NCBI GenBank assembly: GCA_043228905.1
Contig: JBHGNT010000015.1
Coordinates: 8,370,001-8,434,000, forward strand
Direction of reading: 5' to 3'
Source: Azolla caroliniana
Lineage: Eukaryota; Polypodiophyta
Length of the DNA: 64,000 nt
The notes under the pieces were generated by a model. The model was not told the DNA's origin, made no database searches, and saw nothing but the letters and a program-made list of their open reading frames with translations. Positions 22,152 through 33,220 of this stretch are shown in pieces; position 1 is the first letter of the stretch; the number at the start of each line of letters is the position of its first letter. A program made the position numbers and the translations under genes.

Positions 22152-24600
22152 TTTAATGCCCAAAGCAAATTAGCCATTCATATTAAACCTTCAATAGATC
22201 CCCTTTGAAGGGTTTTGGGTTGATTAGATAATGACCAAATCCAAAGAGTGATGACACGACATGGTGGACCATATCTTTGAGAGCAATCATAATATCCAAC
22301 AAGGTTGATCTGTTCACAATATGTGGTGTCTTATACAATAGTTTATGTGAATCCACATCAACATGCCAAGTTCACTCATGATCTTATATCCCACCCCGCA
22401 AACAAGTTAAAAGTATACTACATTCCATTTGACGCGTAGACCTCACTTTATCCGGAAGTGTGCTTTTTTGAATTTGTGCTAATTGTTATGACATGGGAGT
22501 GCAGTGCAGGAGAAAGAGACCTGTCAATTATATGACCCCGGGGAAAGTCGTATTTTTAAGAATGGTACATAGAGACAGGCTACACGCAACTACAGAACTC
22601 ATCAGGTTTTTCCTCATTGGGATATTTATGCGTTATTCTATCTGACGTTTTATGTAGTTGTAAGTAGTAGCAGTGGTTGTGGTGGTGGTGGTGGTTATGA
22701 GGTTATGTAGTTGTGATGGTAGTAGTAGTTGTAAGATGGGCTCTTCTGGAAATTCCTCTAATAAATTGCTGGCTTCAGTGCAGTGGATGGAGAAGACAGA
22801 GATGTTTGTATTTCTGCCAGGAAATTCAAATTATAACCAATGGTAGAAGGGTAGGATCATTCTAAACTAAAGAATTGGGCAGGGGAGAATCTGCTCCTTT
22901 AGGACCTTTACTACCTACCTACCCCTATACTATACTATATTGAAGACAGAGAGAGAGGGATGGACTTTGGCATTGAAACGCTTCCCCGATGCCGTTCATC
23001 CATCTCCTCCTCTCTGCTTTCCATCGCCTAATTTAATTCTAACTAAAGGCGTCATTCATCACCCGTTGTTTCATTTCATCTGTCAGACAGTCCAAAATCT
23101 ATAAAACAACGCATCAATCACCTCCAAAACACTCGGCTTCACAGCGACTCTGTCCCCCCCCCCCCCCCCCCCCCTTGTCGAGGAATAAAGATTCCTTGTT
23201 CTCTTACAAGCACTGGACCAAAGTATAATAGGTTTGATGGAAATTCGTCCCAGTCCCAGGAAAAACCCATCCCATTCCATCCAAACGCTAACTACACTTC
23301 CCTATTTCTTTCTTTCCTCATAAACTATAAATTATATTATAATAACACGAAGTGGTGCTTGGGTGAGAATTTAAATAAATAAAAATATCTACGGACAGTT
23401 TGAAGAGAAGGAAGCATACGTTAAAATTTGGCTAGCTTTGATTAGAGGAGCACTGGTCTTGGTATGTTTGAAGTATAAGAAAGAATATATAAATATAAAT
23501 AAATATATTCTGGATAGATCTATTACATCGTTTGTGAGCGTTTAGGTAGACCGGGTTTGTAAGGTTGCGGGAGCAGATGCATCATGGGACCTTACGACCC
23601 TTCTTCTAAATAGTTATTTTTATGTGCTGGACCCAAAGTTTTATTAATTTACCAGAACCATTAACGGAACATTGTTCTTGATAGACTTACATTCCATTAT
23701 GTATAGAGGAGAGATAAGATGAGTCATGTTTACCTGATCAGCTAGGTTAGATGCGGCGTTGGCGTTGGCGTTAGCACTATAGCCTTTGTACTTGCCATTA
23801 ATGGGTGGCTCAGCAGGCGGAGGAGGTGGTGATGCTTGGCTGCTATAACCCGCCCCTCCGGCGGCGGCCCCATATGTGGTAGTGCCGGCGCTGTCTGCAC
23901 CTCCTCCTCCGCCATACCCAACACTTTCGGTAGGTGGTGGAGGAGGAGGATAGAGGGTATGGGGAGGGAGAGGTTTCTTCTTCTTCTTCATCAAAAAGCA
24001 AAAGAGCAACGCGAGGAGAAAGGCCACTCCCAATGCACCACACACACTACCGATTATTATTTTTTTGTGATGATGATCGTTTGGTGGTGATGGTGGTGTT
24101 TGGGAGAAGGGAGATGGACCTGGGCTCTGTGGTGGTGGTGTTTGTGTAATGACTGGTGATGGGCCTGGGCCTGGGGTTGGACCACTGGGTGGTGCTGCTG
24201 AGGTTGAGGTTGGGCTTGGGCCTGGGCCTGGGGTTGGACCACTGGGTGGTGCTGCTGAGGTTGAGGTTGGGCTTGGGCCTGGGCCTGGGGTTGGACCACT
24301 GGGTGGTGCTGCTGAGTTTGAGGTTGGGCTTGGGCCTGGCCCTGGGGTTGGACCACTGGGTGGTGCTGCTGTGTTTGAGGTTGGGCTTGGGCCTGGCCCT
24401 GGGGTTGGACCACTGGGTGGTGCTGCTGAGGTTGAGGTTGGGCTTGGGCCTGGACTTGGAGAATGAGGAGGATGTTTGGGAGGCCAATGAGGAGGGGTAG
24501 ATGACCATGATGATGGTGGGGATGAGGAGGGTGGCGTAGGAGTGTAATGTGATGGTGGAGAACTCTCATGATACCATTTTAGCTCCCTTAATCTCCCCAT
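21830..24600 (-). CDS. PERK-like proline-rich membrane protein, two predicted exons, no kinase
   Basis: Exon 1 (24600-23734, 289 codons) starts at an ATG giving MGRLRELKWYHESSPPS. Next comes a hydroxyproline-type Pro/Ser/Thr region with five 20-residue repeats (APPSGPTPGPGPSP core), then a His/Lys patch, a transmembrane helix VCGALGVAFLLALLFCFLM, KKKKKPLPP, and a Pro- and Gly-rich juxtamembrane segment. This matches the extracellular, membrane and juxtamembrane layout of PERK receptor kinases. The exon ends NLADQ at CAG|GTAAAC. Exon 2 is proposed at 22030-21830 (acceptor TGTGAACAG), phase 0 to phase 0, adding 66 residues with YEPSKNNWISPPN, EEWKLCQKYINQLL and a stop. No kinase motifs occur nearby, so it is a kinase-less relative or a decayed PERK. 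No signal peptide is visible. Exon 1 is fairly sure, exon 2 is inference. Confidence 0.6.
22031..23733 (-). other. predicted intron of the PERK-like gene
   Basis: About 1.7 kb between the GTAAAC donor (just below 23734) and the TGTGAACAG acceptor (just above 22030), read on the minus strand. It is AT-rich, with a compound (CT)n(CA)n microsatellite at about 22100-22151 and a run of 21 C at 23154-23174. I see no other gene. Confidence 0.45.
23154..23174. repeat. homopolymer of 21 C
   Basis: Uninterrupted C run on the plus strand, G on the minus strand. It can form G-quadruplex or i-motif structures and is prone to length error in sequencing. Confidence 0.9.
24150..24465 (-). repeat. 60-bp minisatellite coding for the proline-rich repeats
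   Basis: Five tandem 60-bp units within exon 1 of the PERK-like gene, each encoding 20 residues around APPSGPTPGPGPSPTS. Units differ by a few bases, mostly silent or Ser/Asn and Thr/Ser changes. Unit length is a multiple of three, so copy-number change would keep the frame. Confidence 0.9.
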
Positions 24601-24703
24601 TCTTCTCTGCCTCAAATGCCTTTTCCTTCTCTCTCACTTAAGCTAAACCAATACGAGGAGGATTGGATGCTGGGCGTGATCTCTCATTTCCCTACACTCT
24701 TTC

Positions 24704-24710
24704 TTATATA
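24704..24710 (-). promoter_or_regulatory. candidate TATA box of the PERK-like gene
   Basis: TATATAA on the minus strand, about 104 bp upstream of the proposed ATG at 24600. The spacing would leave a 5' untranslated region of about 70 bases. The gap also holds a pyrimidine-rich plus-strand stretch. Confidence 0.5.
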
Positions 24711-24739
24711 GACAACAGACAAGACAGGGGGGGGGAGGG

Positions 24740-25255
24740 GCCTGACCGAGTCTGCTTGACATTTGATTTTCTTGATTGCCTTTCTGAAGAGAAACTGAGA
24801 TCCCAAGTGGGAATGAATTATATATTTCTAGTTGTCTATCTAATTATCCGTTTGGTTTGCAACACCTTTGCATTTTCCATGCCAACAACGTGCCTCCTGC
24901 CTCGCAATTATATATATATATATATAAATTTATATATGTATGAAGCGTCCCCACACGAACGATATTGTGACCTAGTTATATGTAGATCATAGGTAAGTTA
25001 CAGGGGTTGGGATTTTGTTATCCTCTTTACATTATAGAAGGGAAGGGGAAGTTGGTCAATCTTGGGTGTTTACATGCATGCAATGCAGCGAGCGCATTTA
25101 AGGCCCTTGATGAAAAGGCACGCCACGCAAGTAATGGCACGTCATTTTCGGTTCACAATGGCATGATGATGCATTTTAAGGTGGACTACCACTCCAGCTC
25201 CTCGTGTTGTTTGCAATTGGGAAATGAGGAGAGGAGAGGAGGTGGTGGTCCTCCT

Positions 25256-25299
<44 letters not shown>

Positions 25300-26270
25300 G
25301 CGGTGGATAACTATGATTCCATACATAGTCAGAAGTGCCAATGATTGCTTACTTCCACAGTAACAGCGTCACTCATTCATTCATTCATTCATTCATTCAT
25401 TCATTCATTCATTCATTCTCACAGCGCCTTAAGGACCTTGATTGAGTATGGATGGAATCCCCTTGGGATGGGAATGGGGCGGAAGAATAAAAGTCCTTGA
25501 CTTCAAAAGAGGTGGTGGCCCCCCAATTGGGCTCAATGAGTCCAAAACTTTGGCTGTTGTGACGGGAATCTATTAAATAATTTTGTTGAGACTATAACTC
25601 AGTTCAAAATACAGGAAATTGCGTGCGTACTATTCTCCAAATTTCTTAAATCGTGTTTTTGACTTATCTCATAGCTCAAAACACATGGAGACGACCATCA
25701 TTAACCAGGCTCACAATTCAAAGCATTCACGGAATTCATTCTATATGACGTGTGTATATAGCTTCTTTTGAAAAAGGAAAATTGCCTGATCTCTGTGGAT
25801 TATCATATATATAGAATATAGAATATAATATATATATAAATATAAAGTATATATCTATGTAATATATGTATATGCAGCGTCAACGTTTTTCTAAGCTTAT
25901 AGTATATATATATATATTTATATCCACGGAATCTGTCATTATCTAGCATACTTGCTACTTAAATATGAGCATATTATTGTATTTCTGTCTAAATTATGTT
26001 CCCCACCTTCATTCAACATCATAATTTTATAATAATCACGAGCTCAATTATGAAGGATGACCATTTTTGTGTTGGAAAAAACTTACGAGAAGCCCATGTA
26101 ATCATCTAGAGAGGACTAAACGCAAATGTATTATTGAATTTTATTATATTGTGAAATGCACCTAAGAGATCAAAACCAACCTAGTTAGCTTCTTACTTCT
26201 TACTCAATTTATAAAGGTACCCATTTGAGGTGGCTTAGGTAAAAAGGGTATGCTAAAAGGGTGGGTCGGC
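24740..26270. other. intergenic region with microsatellites
   Basis: Upstream flank of the PERK-like gene. It contains (GA)n at 25259-25297, (CATT)n at 25373-25418 (about 11 units), and TA-rich stretches at 24909-24935 and 25804-25920. No reading frame resembles a known protein. Confidence 0.6.
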
Positions 26271-26279
26271 TTAGGTACA

Positions 26280-26850
26280 TGCATCCTAAAAAGGGTGTGC
26301 GAGGGTTGAGACTCCTTTGTAGCCGATAGACGCTTTTGAAAACAAACCCTAACACCCGGTGAAGAACAGTAGAGAACCGAAATGGACAGAGGTATGACAA
26401 GTTCTCTTCCCACAAAAAGCGCGACCGGAGCAACTATGTATCCTGGTCATATAAAATGCACCAATACCTGTTGGGGCATGGATATTGGAGCTATGTGGAA
26501 CGAACTAATGAGGTAGCACCAGAGCCGGCACACAAATATTTCCCGGCATGGGAGCAAGGAGCGAGCCGAGTATTGTACTGCATCGCGTCCAGTGTGCACG
26601 ATCAAATGCTCGGTTACATCAAGGATGCAAAAATGCCAAAGGAGGCAAGTACCGCAACCCGTAAGGTGTAGCTCCGACAAGAGCTGAACAACATCTGGCA
26701 GAGAGATATGTCGGTTACGGACTACACCACCAAGGTCAAGGAGATCTACGATGTACTCGGATCCATCAACGTAACGGTGGAAGAAGACGAGATGGTCCAG
26801 ATCTGTCTTGGTGGTCTAGCACAACGGTACGGGCCAATCTAGACGGCAAT
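26280..26850 (+). pseudogene. copia D gag fragment (copy D0)
   Basis: Leader GAGGGTTGAGACTCC (26289) matches the leader of D1 (27008), followed by decayed gag: KMHQYLLGHGYWSYVE, ASRVLYCIASSVHDQML, KMPKEA, LRQELNNIWQRDMSVTDYTTK, and EEDEMVQICLGGLAQRYGP near 26790-26835, interrupted by stops. It breaks off there and runs directly into the LTR remnant of D1. It is therefore a truncated neighbour copy of the same family. Confidence 0.75.
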
Positions 26851-26995
26851 TTGCACCTGAAAGAAGCCACCGTCCTTCTCTCCCTATCTCTCCCTCTCTT
26901 TCTTTGTGGTTTCTGTGTTCTACCGAACTATCGTACTACCGAACCGTGTACTTTGTGTTCTTACGCATACGCTTCCGCACACATATTCTTTTACA

Positions 26996-27007
26996 TGGTA
27001 ATAGAGC
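26996..27007 (+). other. primer binding site of copia D1 (decayed)
   Basis: TGGTAATAGAGC, one or two changes from the initiator-Met site TGGTATCAGAGC. It lies directly after the LTR end TTTTACA, as in intact copia elements. Confidence 0.75.
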
Positions 27008-27199
27008 GCGAGGGTTGAGACTCCTCTGTACCTGACAGAAAAGCTTCTGATAAGATAAAGTTAAGTTGTTGTTTTCGAAAAGGATAAGACAACAATATGG
27101 ACAGTTGGTCATGGTTATTGGAGTTATGTTGATGGAGCTAATGATGCAGCACCCGAATCGACACACAGAGATTTTTCGGCTTGAGAACAAGCGGGGTTG

Positions 27200-28355
27200 T
27201 GAAGATATATCACTATGTGCGGATCGTGAGGCGGAACCACTGGGGTCCTGGACTGGAAGGATTCGAAGTTTGCACAAGTTTAGTGAGAAAGTATTTAAGA
27301 TAGATTGAAAGAGAGAGATTGATATTGCGAGAGAGAGAGAGAGAGAGAGAGAGATTAAGATTGAATAACGAATTTTGATTGAAACAAGATACACCATCAA
27401 TTGGATAACGAATTTTCTTGTCCTTAAATTCCTGAATCATACATAGCCTTTTTTTCTTTTTCATCCACTCTTTTATAGATGCCCCCATGCATATGATGCA
27501 TGTGGGGTACAAGACATGCATAAAATGCATGATGCATGTTTGCCATTTGGCGCTCATGCGTTACATGTGATGCATGATAACCATGTCACTCATTTAAGCT
27601 CTCATATGAGAATTTTCAAGTAAAACTATAATGATAAAAATATAATTTTAAGGAAATGACTTGGCTTAGTGGTAAGTATATTGCTTTCTATCTTGGAGGT
27701 ACAAGGTTTAAGTCTTGCTTACATCCCTTTTAAAGCACAAAATACTATTAGGCTTTTGGACCAAATATCTTTAAAACACCATGCACTACGATCAACCGAC
27801 CCGACCAATCTATCCGATTTGCATCCGTTCGGTCTGCATCCCGAGGTCACCGGATGCCAGTAACCAGGTTTGCCAACACCGGTCGGTCGCCAGTTTCCGG
27901 TTGCCGGTTGATGGTCGCCAAATGCCGGTTCTGTCGCCGGTTGACGCATCCCAAACCGGTTCGGTCCGCATCCCGGATGCCGTTGAACTTGGCTACATCC
28001 ATTCGTCAAGTCATTCAATTGATCCTTTCTATTCTCCACACATAGACAAAGATAATAGCTTTTGCTCTGCCTTTTATATGGTGAGATCCTTATTTGTCCT
28101 GTCTATGTAGGACATCTCACAATTTTTTTACTTTTATTTTTTTCTTTGCAAACTTCATACCCACTTGATACTTAGATGTCCGTTTGTTATGTAGCAAAGT
28201 GCATTCAAAAGCTCTTCAAGACCTTCAACTTTTTGTACCAAGATATTAAACTTATTTAAAATAGTATCTTCACTATTATTGTTTTATATTTCGTGAGAAG
28301 AACCACACTCGATTTCGTATGTTCCTCACAAGTTTCACACTATCGCCGAAAATCT
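27200..28355 (-). repeat. diverged family-C-like LTR sequence inserted in D1 gag
   Basis: Interrupts D1 gag between the segment ending near 27195 and its continuation at about 28364. In minus sense it resembles the C LTRs: a leader of the CCAGGACCCCAGTGGTTCC type (27236-27255), a GA-type tract (27328-27352) and a tRNA-like A/B box pair (27662-27714). Beyond 27780 lies a CCGGT-rich block. Boundaries are approximate and no target duplication is clear. It may be composite. Confidence 0.5.
27662..27714 (+). promoter_or_regulatory. tRNA-like Pol III A and B boxes (diverged copy)
   Basis: A-box-like TGGCTTAGTGG (27662-27672) and B-box-like GGTTTAAGTC (27705-27714) with a 33-base gap. The gap equals that of the pair in the solo C LTR (62264-62316). 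The B box has lost the central C of GGTTCGA. Confidence 0.5.
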
Positions 28356-28363
28356 TCACAACA

Positions 28364-29197
28364 GCGGCAAGGAGAGTTCTTTACTGCTTCGCGTCCTGTG
28401 TGAGTGACTAGCTCTTGAGCTACATTCGGGATGCTAGGATGCCAAAGGAAGCGTGGGCGAATCTCAAGAGGATTTTCGCCGCTAGCACAATGGCCAGGAA
28501 GCTGCAGCTCAGGCAGGAACTCAACAATGTCTGACAGAAAAATCTGTTCCTGGACGATTACACGGCCCAAACCAAGGAGATCTGCAACTCTCTCGCCTCC
28601 ATCAACGTGAACGTCGAGGAAGATGAAATGGTGCAGGTTTGTCTTGGTGGGTTAGCGTCAAAGTTTGGAGCATCACGGACGACGGTCTGCACAAGGGAGA
28701 TTACGCCTTCGTTCTTCGAGCTTCAGTTGATGTTGCTCGTGGAGGAAAATCACGCAGGTGCATCACTGAGTACGCACACCAACAACAAGATGTTGTACAC
28801 GGAGGAAGATAGGCCCCATAGTCGTGGCGGACGAGGTGGATCGACGTGCAATGGAGGTGGCCGAAAAGAGCAAAACGTGCACCATAATCGAAATGTCGGA
28901 AGCAATTCTGAACCCTTCGGAACCAGGGGGAGTCATAGCGGCGCCGGAAACTGGCAAGAGAAGGCTGCGGCAGAATGTTGGTATTGTGGCAAGAAAGGCC
29001 AGAGGGAGAGTGAGTGCTGGAAGAAGAGAGCCGATTCAGACAAAACCGAATCGAGTGGAAGAGATGCAGGAAAGCGTCAGAAATCGCACTATGTTGAAGG
29101 CTCTGAACGAGCTGTAAATGGATCGGGCCCAACATTCGTGATGAAGCACAAGGCCAATTCGATGGCCGTTGTCGCAAAGTTTCGCGGGTACGTGTAG
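28364..29197 (+). pseudogene. copia D1 gag, C-terminal part
   Basis: Continues gag after the insert: RVLYCFASCV, a stop, ARMPKEAWANLKRIF, LQLRQELNNV, a stop, then an open stretch from about 28560 to 29194 with EEDEMVQVCLGGLASKFG, FFELQLMLLVEENHAG and an Arg/Gly/Ser-rich basic region. The zinc knuckle reads CWYCGKKGQRESEC: spacing is that of CX2CX4HX4C but His is replaced by Gln, so it should not bind zinc normally. The frame ends at a stop at 29195 where the next insert begins. Confidence 0.85.
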
Positions 29198-29875
29198 AAT
29201 TCCAGGTGGGACCACGGGGGTCTTGGACTAGGGAGTGACGGAGCGTAGGAAGTCGTGCTTCACCATTTCCGGGGCATCCCAGAAGCACACTGGAAGCAAC
29301 CAAAGGGAGAGAGAGAGAGAGAACAGACATGCAACATTGACTCTCACACACGCACACAACACCAACAGTGACACGAATATGCACAAACAAATGTATATGT
29401 ATTTACAAGACAACAAGATTCAACACCGACTTCGAGCCGGACCTAGGTAGCATGGGATACAACTGTTGTCTACTGCAAAGTTGCCGGTCGGGGGGGGGGG
29501 GGGGGGGGAGCTCTCGGGCTTGTCACGCCGAGCGGGGTCTTGCACAAAGAACAGGGCAGAAAACATAAACACTAGATGCCAAGGCTCAACACACAGAACG
29601 ACGAAGAAGAAGCAGAGGAGAACAAGAATAAACCCTAAAACCAGAGAAAAGAAAGAGGAAGAGAGAATGTTTCTCCCTCTAACGGTATACCCTACTACCA
29701 AAAATGGGCAACCCCTTCACCAAGGACGTTCCCTTCCTTTTATAGAACAAGAAGAGGGATCCGTAGCATCGTGGGATAAATTCCTTATTACATGGGATTC
29801 TTGTCCTGACTTGATTACTCTTCGGCGCCATAAAGGCGCCCTCATTATTCACACTAAATGTACAAGGGTGAGCAC
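29198..29875 (-). repeat. unidentified LTR-like insert in D1
   Basis: Splits D1 between gag and protease. On the minus strand a TATAAAAGG box lies at about 29735-29742 and is followed by a pyrimidine-rich transcribed-leader-like stretch (CTCTTCCTCTTTCTTTTCTC near 29645-29665) and, further on, CCAAGACCCCCGTGGTCCC (29207-29225), which resembles the C-family leader. It has a run of 19 G at 29490-29508 and a (GA)n tract at 29308-29321. No target duplication was found. Likely a diverged minus-strand LTR of a C relative. Confidence 0.4.
29490..29508. repeat. homopolymer of 19 G
   Basis: Uninterrupted G run on the plus strand inside the LTR-like insert. Confidence 0.85.
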
Positions 29876-29879
29876 ATAT

Positions 29880-31735
29880 GCTGCACCCCGCCGATGTAGG
29901 CAATATTTCCCGGTTTCCGCCTCTGGCCGAAATTCTTCACGACACCGTGAACACCTCGAAATTGAGTGAGGTGTGGTATGTTGATTCCGGAGCGTCAAAT
30001 CATATCACGAGTCATGAGGAATGGTTCTCGTATTTGGAGAAACTGGAAAAGCAAGGAGTGGTCAAAACGGGAGACGACACTCCGCATACCATCGAACATG
30101 TCGGAGAAGTTCCTCTCAGCCACATCGGGCAGAACCTGAACATGTTGGATGTCCCGACATCGGAGAAGTTCCTCTCAACTTATGAACGTGTTGCACATCC
30201 CGACAATAACCAAGAGCCTAGTGTTGGTCAGACAGATCGTCGACCAGGGGTTGCACGTTCGATTCACGCACCTCGGGTGCTACATTGAAGAGGCATGCCA
30301 AGTTATCGCGCAAGGGCGCCGTTAAGGGAGGATGTTCATCCTCGACACCAATCAAGCCGGAACCGCACTATTCGGGAAAGGACAGAAGGTCGAGTCGGAC
30401 ATTGATCTGTGGCACAAGCGGTTCAACAACGTTAACTTCCCATGGCTTCGTAAAATGCAGACGAAGAACATTGTTTTCGGCTTGCCGAAATTTTGGGGCC
30501 GTAATGGCCAAGTCTGTGAAGCTTGCCAATTTGGGAAGTAGAACCGACTTCCATTCCCCAATGAGCATAATCGTAGTCAAAAGCCGCTGGATTTGATCCA
30601 TTCGAATGTGTGGGGACTGGCATAGAACGTGAGTCCCGGTGGAAGCCGTTACTTCGTAACCTTCATTGATGACTTCACTCGGCACACCTGGGCGTGGTTG
30701 ATCGCGAAAAAGAGCGAAGTCTTTGCGTGGTTCCTGAAGGTGAAAAACCTTGCGGAAAGGGAAATAGGGCGTAAAATCAAGTGCCTACAGTTTGATGGCG
30801 GGAATGAGTACTTCTCTGACCAGTTCATGAGTTATCTACAAAACAGCGTGGCTGAGCGGAAGAATTAGACAATTAAAGAAGCGGCTAGGGCAATGCATGA
30901 AGAGAAGATATGCCGAAGTTTTACTGGACTGAAGCCGTAAGGACGACTGTTTACTTGTAGAATCAGACTTCTGCTAATGGAGGAGTGTTGCCACATGAGT
31001 TGTATTATGGCCAAAAGCCGAACTTGCTACACTTGAGGATTTTCGGCAGCATTACGTATGTGCATGTGTCGTAGGAGAAGAGCAGGAAGCTGGATGCCAA
31101 AGCCGAGAAGTGTATCTTGGTTGGCTATTTAGACGAGCAGAAAGGGTATAAGTGCCATAACCCCCGAACGAAGGAAGTTCGTGTAAGTCACGATGTCGTG
31201 TTTGACGAGTCCGCTTCGTGTTATTTGCCTTCATCTCCAACACCTGAAGACTCCATTCCGAATTCTGAAGAAGAGGTCTGCGAGGCCGAGCTGCCTCTGC
31301 GAGATGATGAAATCGGAGCTCTGACAGAGAGTCTAATCTCATTTCAGCTAAGTGGGCTAAATGAGGGGTTGAGCCGAGATGGCCAACCAAATGAAGAGTC
31401 GGTGAGTAGTGGAGACTCGGTCGTGTTGTCCTTGCGTAAAGAACCGAGGAGACGGTTTTCGCGTAAAGAAAAATGGAAGAATAAAATGTCAGAGTACGAT
31501 TTCGGCAGTGTCGAGTCAGATCGGAGCAAATCTGAATTTGGGCCAATTGAGAAGGAACCTCCACATAAGGGGTCAAAATCAACTGAAAAGGTCGTGAAAT
31601 CAGGTAATCATGAATTACGCCGATATATCTGCCTGAAGAACCCTATAAAGAGGTACGGGTATCATGAATACAAGGCGCACCATTACACGAACATGACACG
31701 AGTGGCATAAGTGGTGAGCCGGAGAGCTATGCAGA
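29880..31735 (+). pseudogene. copia D1 protease-integrase
   Basis: Protease VWYVDSGASNHITSHEEWF near 29970-30030 is intact in its DSGA core. GAG-pre-integrase DLWHKRFNNVNFPWL (about 30405) leads to integrase with IHSNVWG (D replaced by N in the usual HSDVWG), FIDDFTRHTW and LQFDGGNEYF. The stretch between SYLQ and NSVAERKN lacks about 17 residues expected between the second D and the E of the DDE core. Stops at 30538, 30622, 30867 and later, with frame changes, make it a pseudogene. An acidic, Ser-rich linker (31200-31600) precedes RT. Confidence 0.83.
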
Positions 31736-33220
31736 AGCGGTGAAAGACACCAATTGGTGTGCCGCAATGGAGGAAGAGATGCGCGCTTTAACGAACAATG
31801 AGACTTGGGACCTGATTGACGTACCAAAAGGTGTAAAGCCAATCAGATGTAGATGGGTGTACAAGGTGAAATACAACACCCACGGCTCCGTCAATCGATA
31901 TAAGGCCCGTTTGGTTGCGAAAGGCTACACGCAGAAGCATGATGTAGATTATGACGAAACCTTCGCACCAGTTGTGAAGATGACTACCATGCCAGTTCTG
32001 CTAGCCATAGCTACAACGAAGGGGTGGCATGTACATCATATGGATGTAAAGAATGTGTTCCTGCAAGGTGATCTTGAGGTACAGGTGTACATGGTACAAC
32101 CCCTTAGATTTCTATCCGAACAGAATACTTCGACAGTCTGCCGATTGAAGAAGGCGTTATACGGCCTTAAGTAAGCCCCGTGAGCTTGGAATGCGAAGAT
32201 TACACAATGGTTGTGTAGAATGGGGTTTATGACGTCCAAATCGGACTCTTCGTTATTCGTTCGGCAAGGTCGACATGGACCGGTTTGTCTTTTACTTTAT
32301 GTTGATGATTTAGTCATCGCCGGCGCCGACCTGGAAGAAATCTGTTGTGTAAAGTCTCAGCTTGCGGCATTGTTTGAAATGAAGGATCTTCGTGACATTC
32401 ATTACTTCCTCGGGATCGAAGTGATCCGTTCCCTCGAAGGCATATTGATCAGCCATCATCATTACGTAGATTGTAAGCCTATCTCAACCCCTCTGGAGAG
32501 AAATGTAAAGCTTCGCCGAGATTCGGGAAAGGTGGCCGACCCAACATGGTTTCGATAGATTGTCGGAAGCCTCATCTACTTAACGATCACTCGGCCGAAC
32601 CTCAGCTATCCGGTTGGAATGATCAGTCAATTTATGTCACAACCCACGACCGAACACCTTTAGTGCATGCAATGGTTATTACGATATGTCAGCGGCACGA
32701 AAGATATGGTGTTGTTGTATCGTGCATACGTAGCTGAGTAGTTAGTCAGTTACAAGGATGTTGATTGGGCCGGAAATGCCCACAATGGTAGATCCACATC
32801 CGGATACGCATTCTCACTGGGAAGAGCGGCAATAGCGTGGAGCAGTAAGAAGCAGCCAACAGTAGCACTGTCGAGCACAGAGGCCAAATATCGAGAGGTG
32901 ATTGTCGCTATGTGTGACGTCATTTGGCTAAAACGACTATTACGGGATTTGCACGTAGAGATGTCCGATCGAACGCGATCTATTGTGACAACCTCAAGAG
33001 CCTCCACTTGTGAAAAACCCTGTATTCCACGCTCGGACCAAGGACATTGAGGTGCACTACCATTTTTTCTGCGAGCATGTCCTTTATGGTGAAGTCGAAT
33101 TGGCGTATGTTTCAACGGGTCGGCAGATTGCCGACATCTTCACCAAGCCCCTTGTCTCCACAAGTTACGACATTTCTCTGGGGAGCTCGGTTTGCGCCAC
33201 CTTGACACGCCGAACTTGAG
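31736..33220 (+). pseudogene. copia D1 reverse transcriptase-RNase H
   Basis: RT begins WCAAMEEEMRALTNNETWDL and continues CRWVYKVKYNTHG, KARLVAKGYTQ, MDVKNVFLQGDLE and LKKALYGLK before a stop at 32172. The catalytic box LLLYVDDLVIAG lies at about 32292-32327. RNase H follows with GYAFSLGRAAIAWSSKKQ and STEAKYREV near 32800-32900, then the terminal IADIFTKPL-like motif near 33130. Copia enzymes of this type normally end soon after the LRG found near 33215, but here the frame goes on. Confidence 0.83.

Noticed and set aside
22031-23733. Homopolymer C run as a biological oddity
   Set aside because: Runs of about 20 C or G are often mis-sized by sequencing; nothing nearby suggests function.
24047-24569. 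Gln/His-rich and Leu/Gly-rich frames overlapping the proline-rich exon
   Set aside because: Shadows of the 60-bp repeat in other frames; only the Pro-rich frame has a membrane helix and a splice donor.
21830-24600. Complete PERK receptor kinase
   Set aside because: No GxGxxG, VAIK, HRD or DFG motif in the downstream 2-3 kb on the minus strand.
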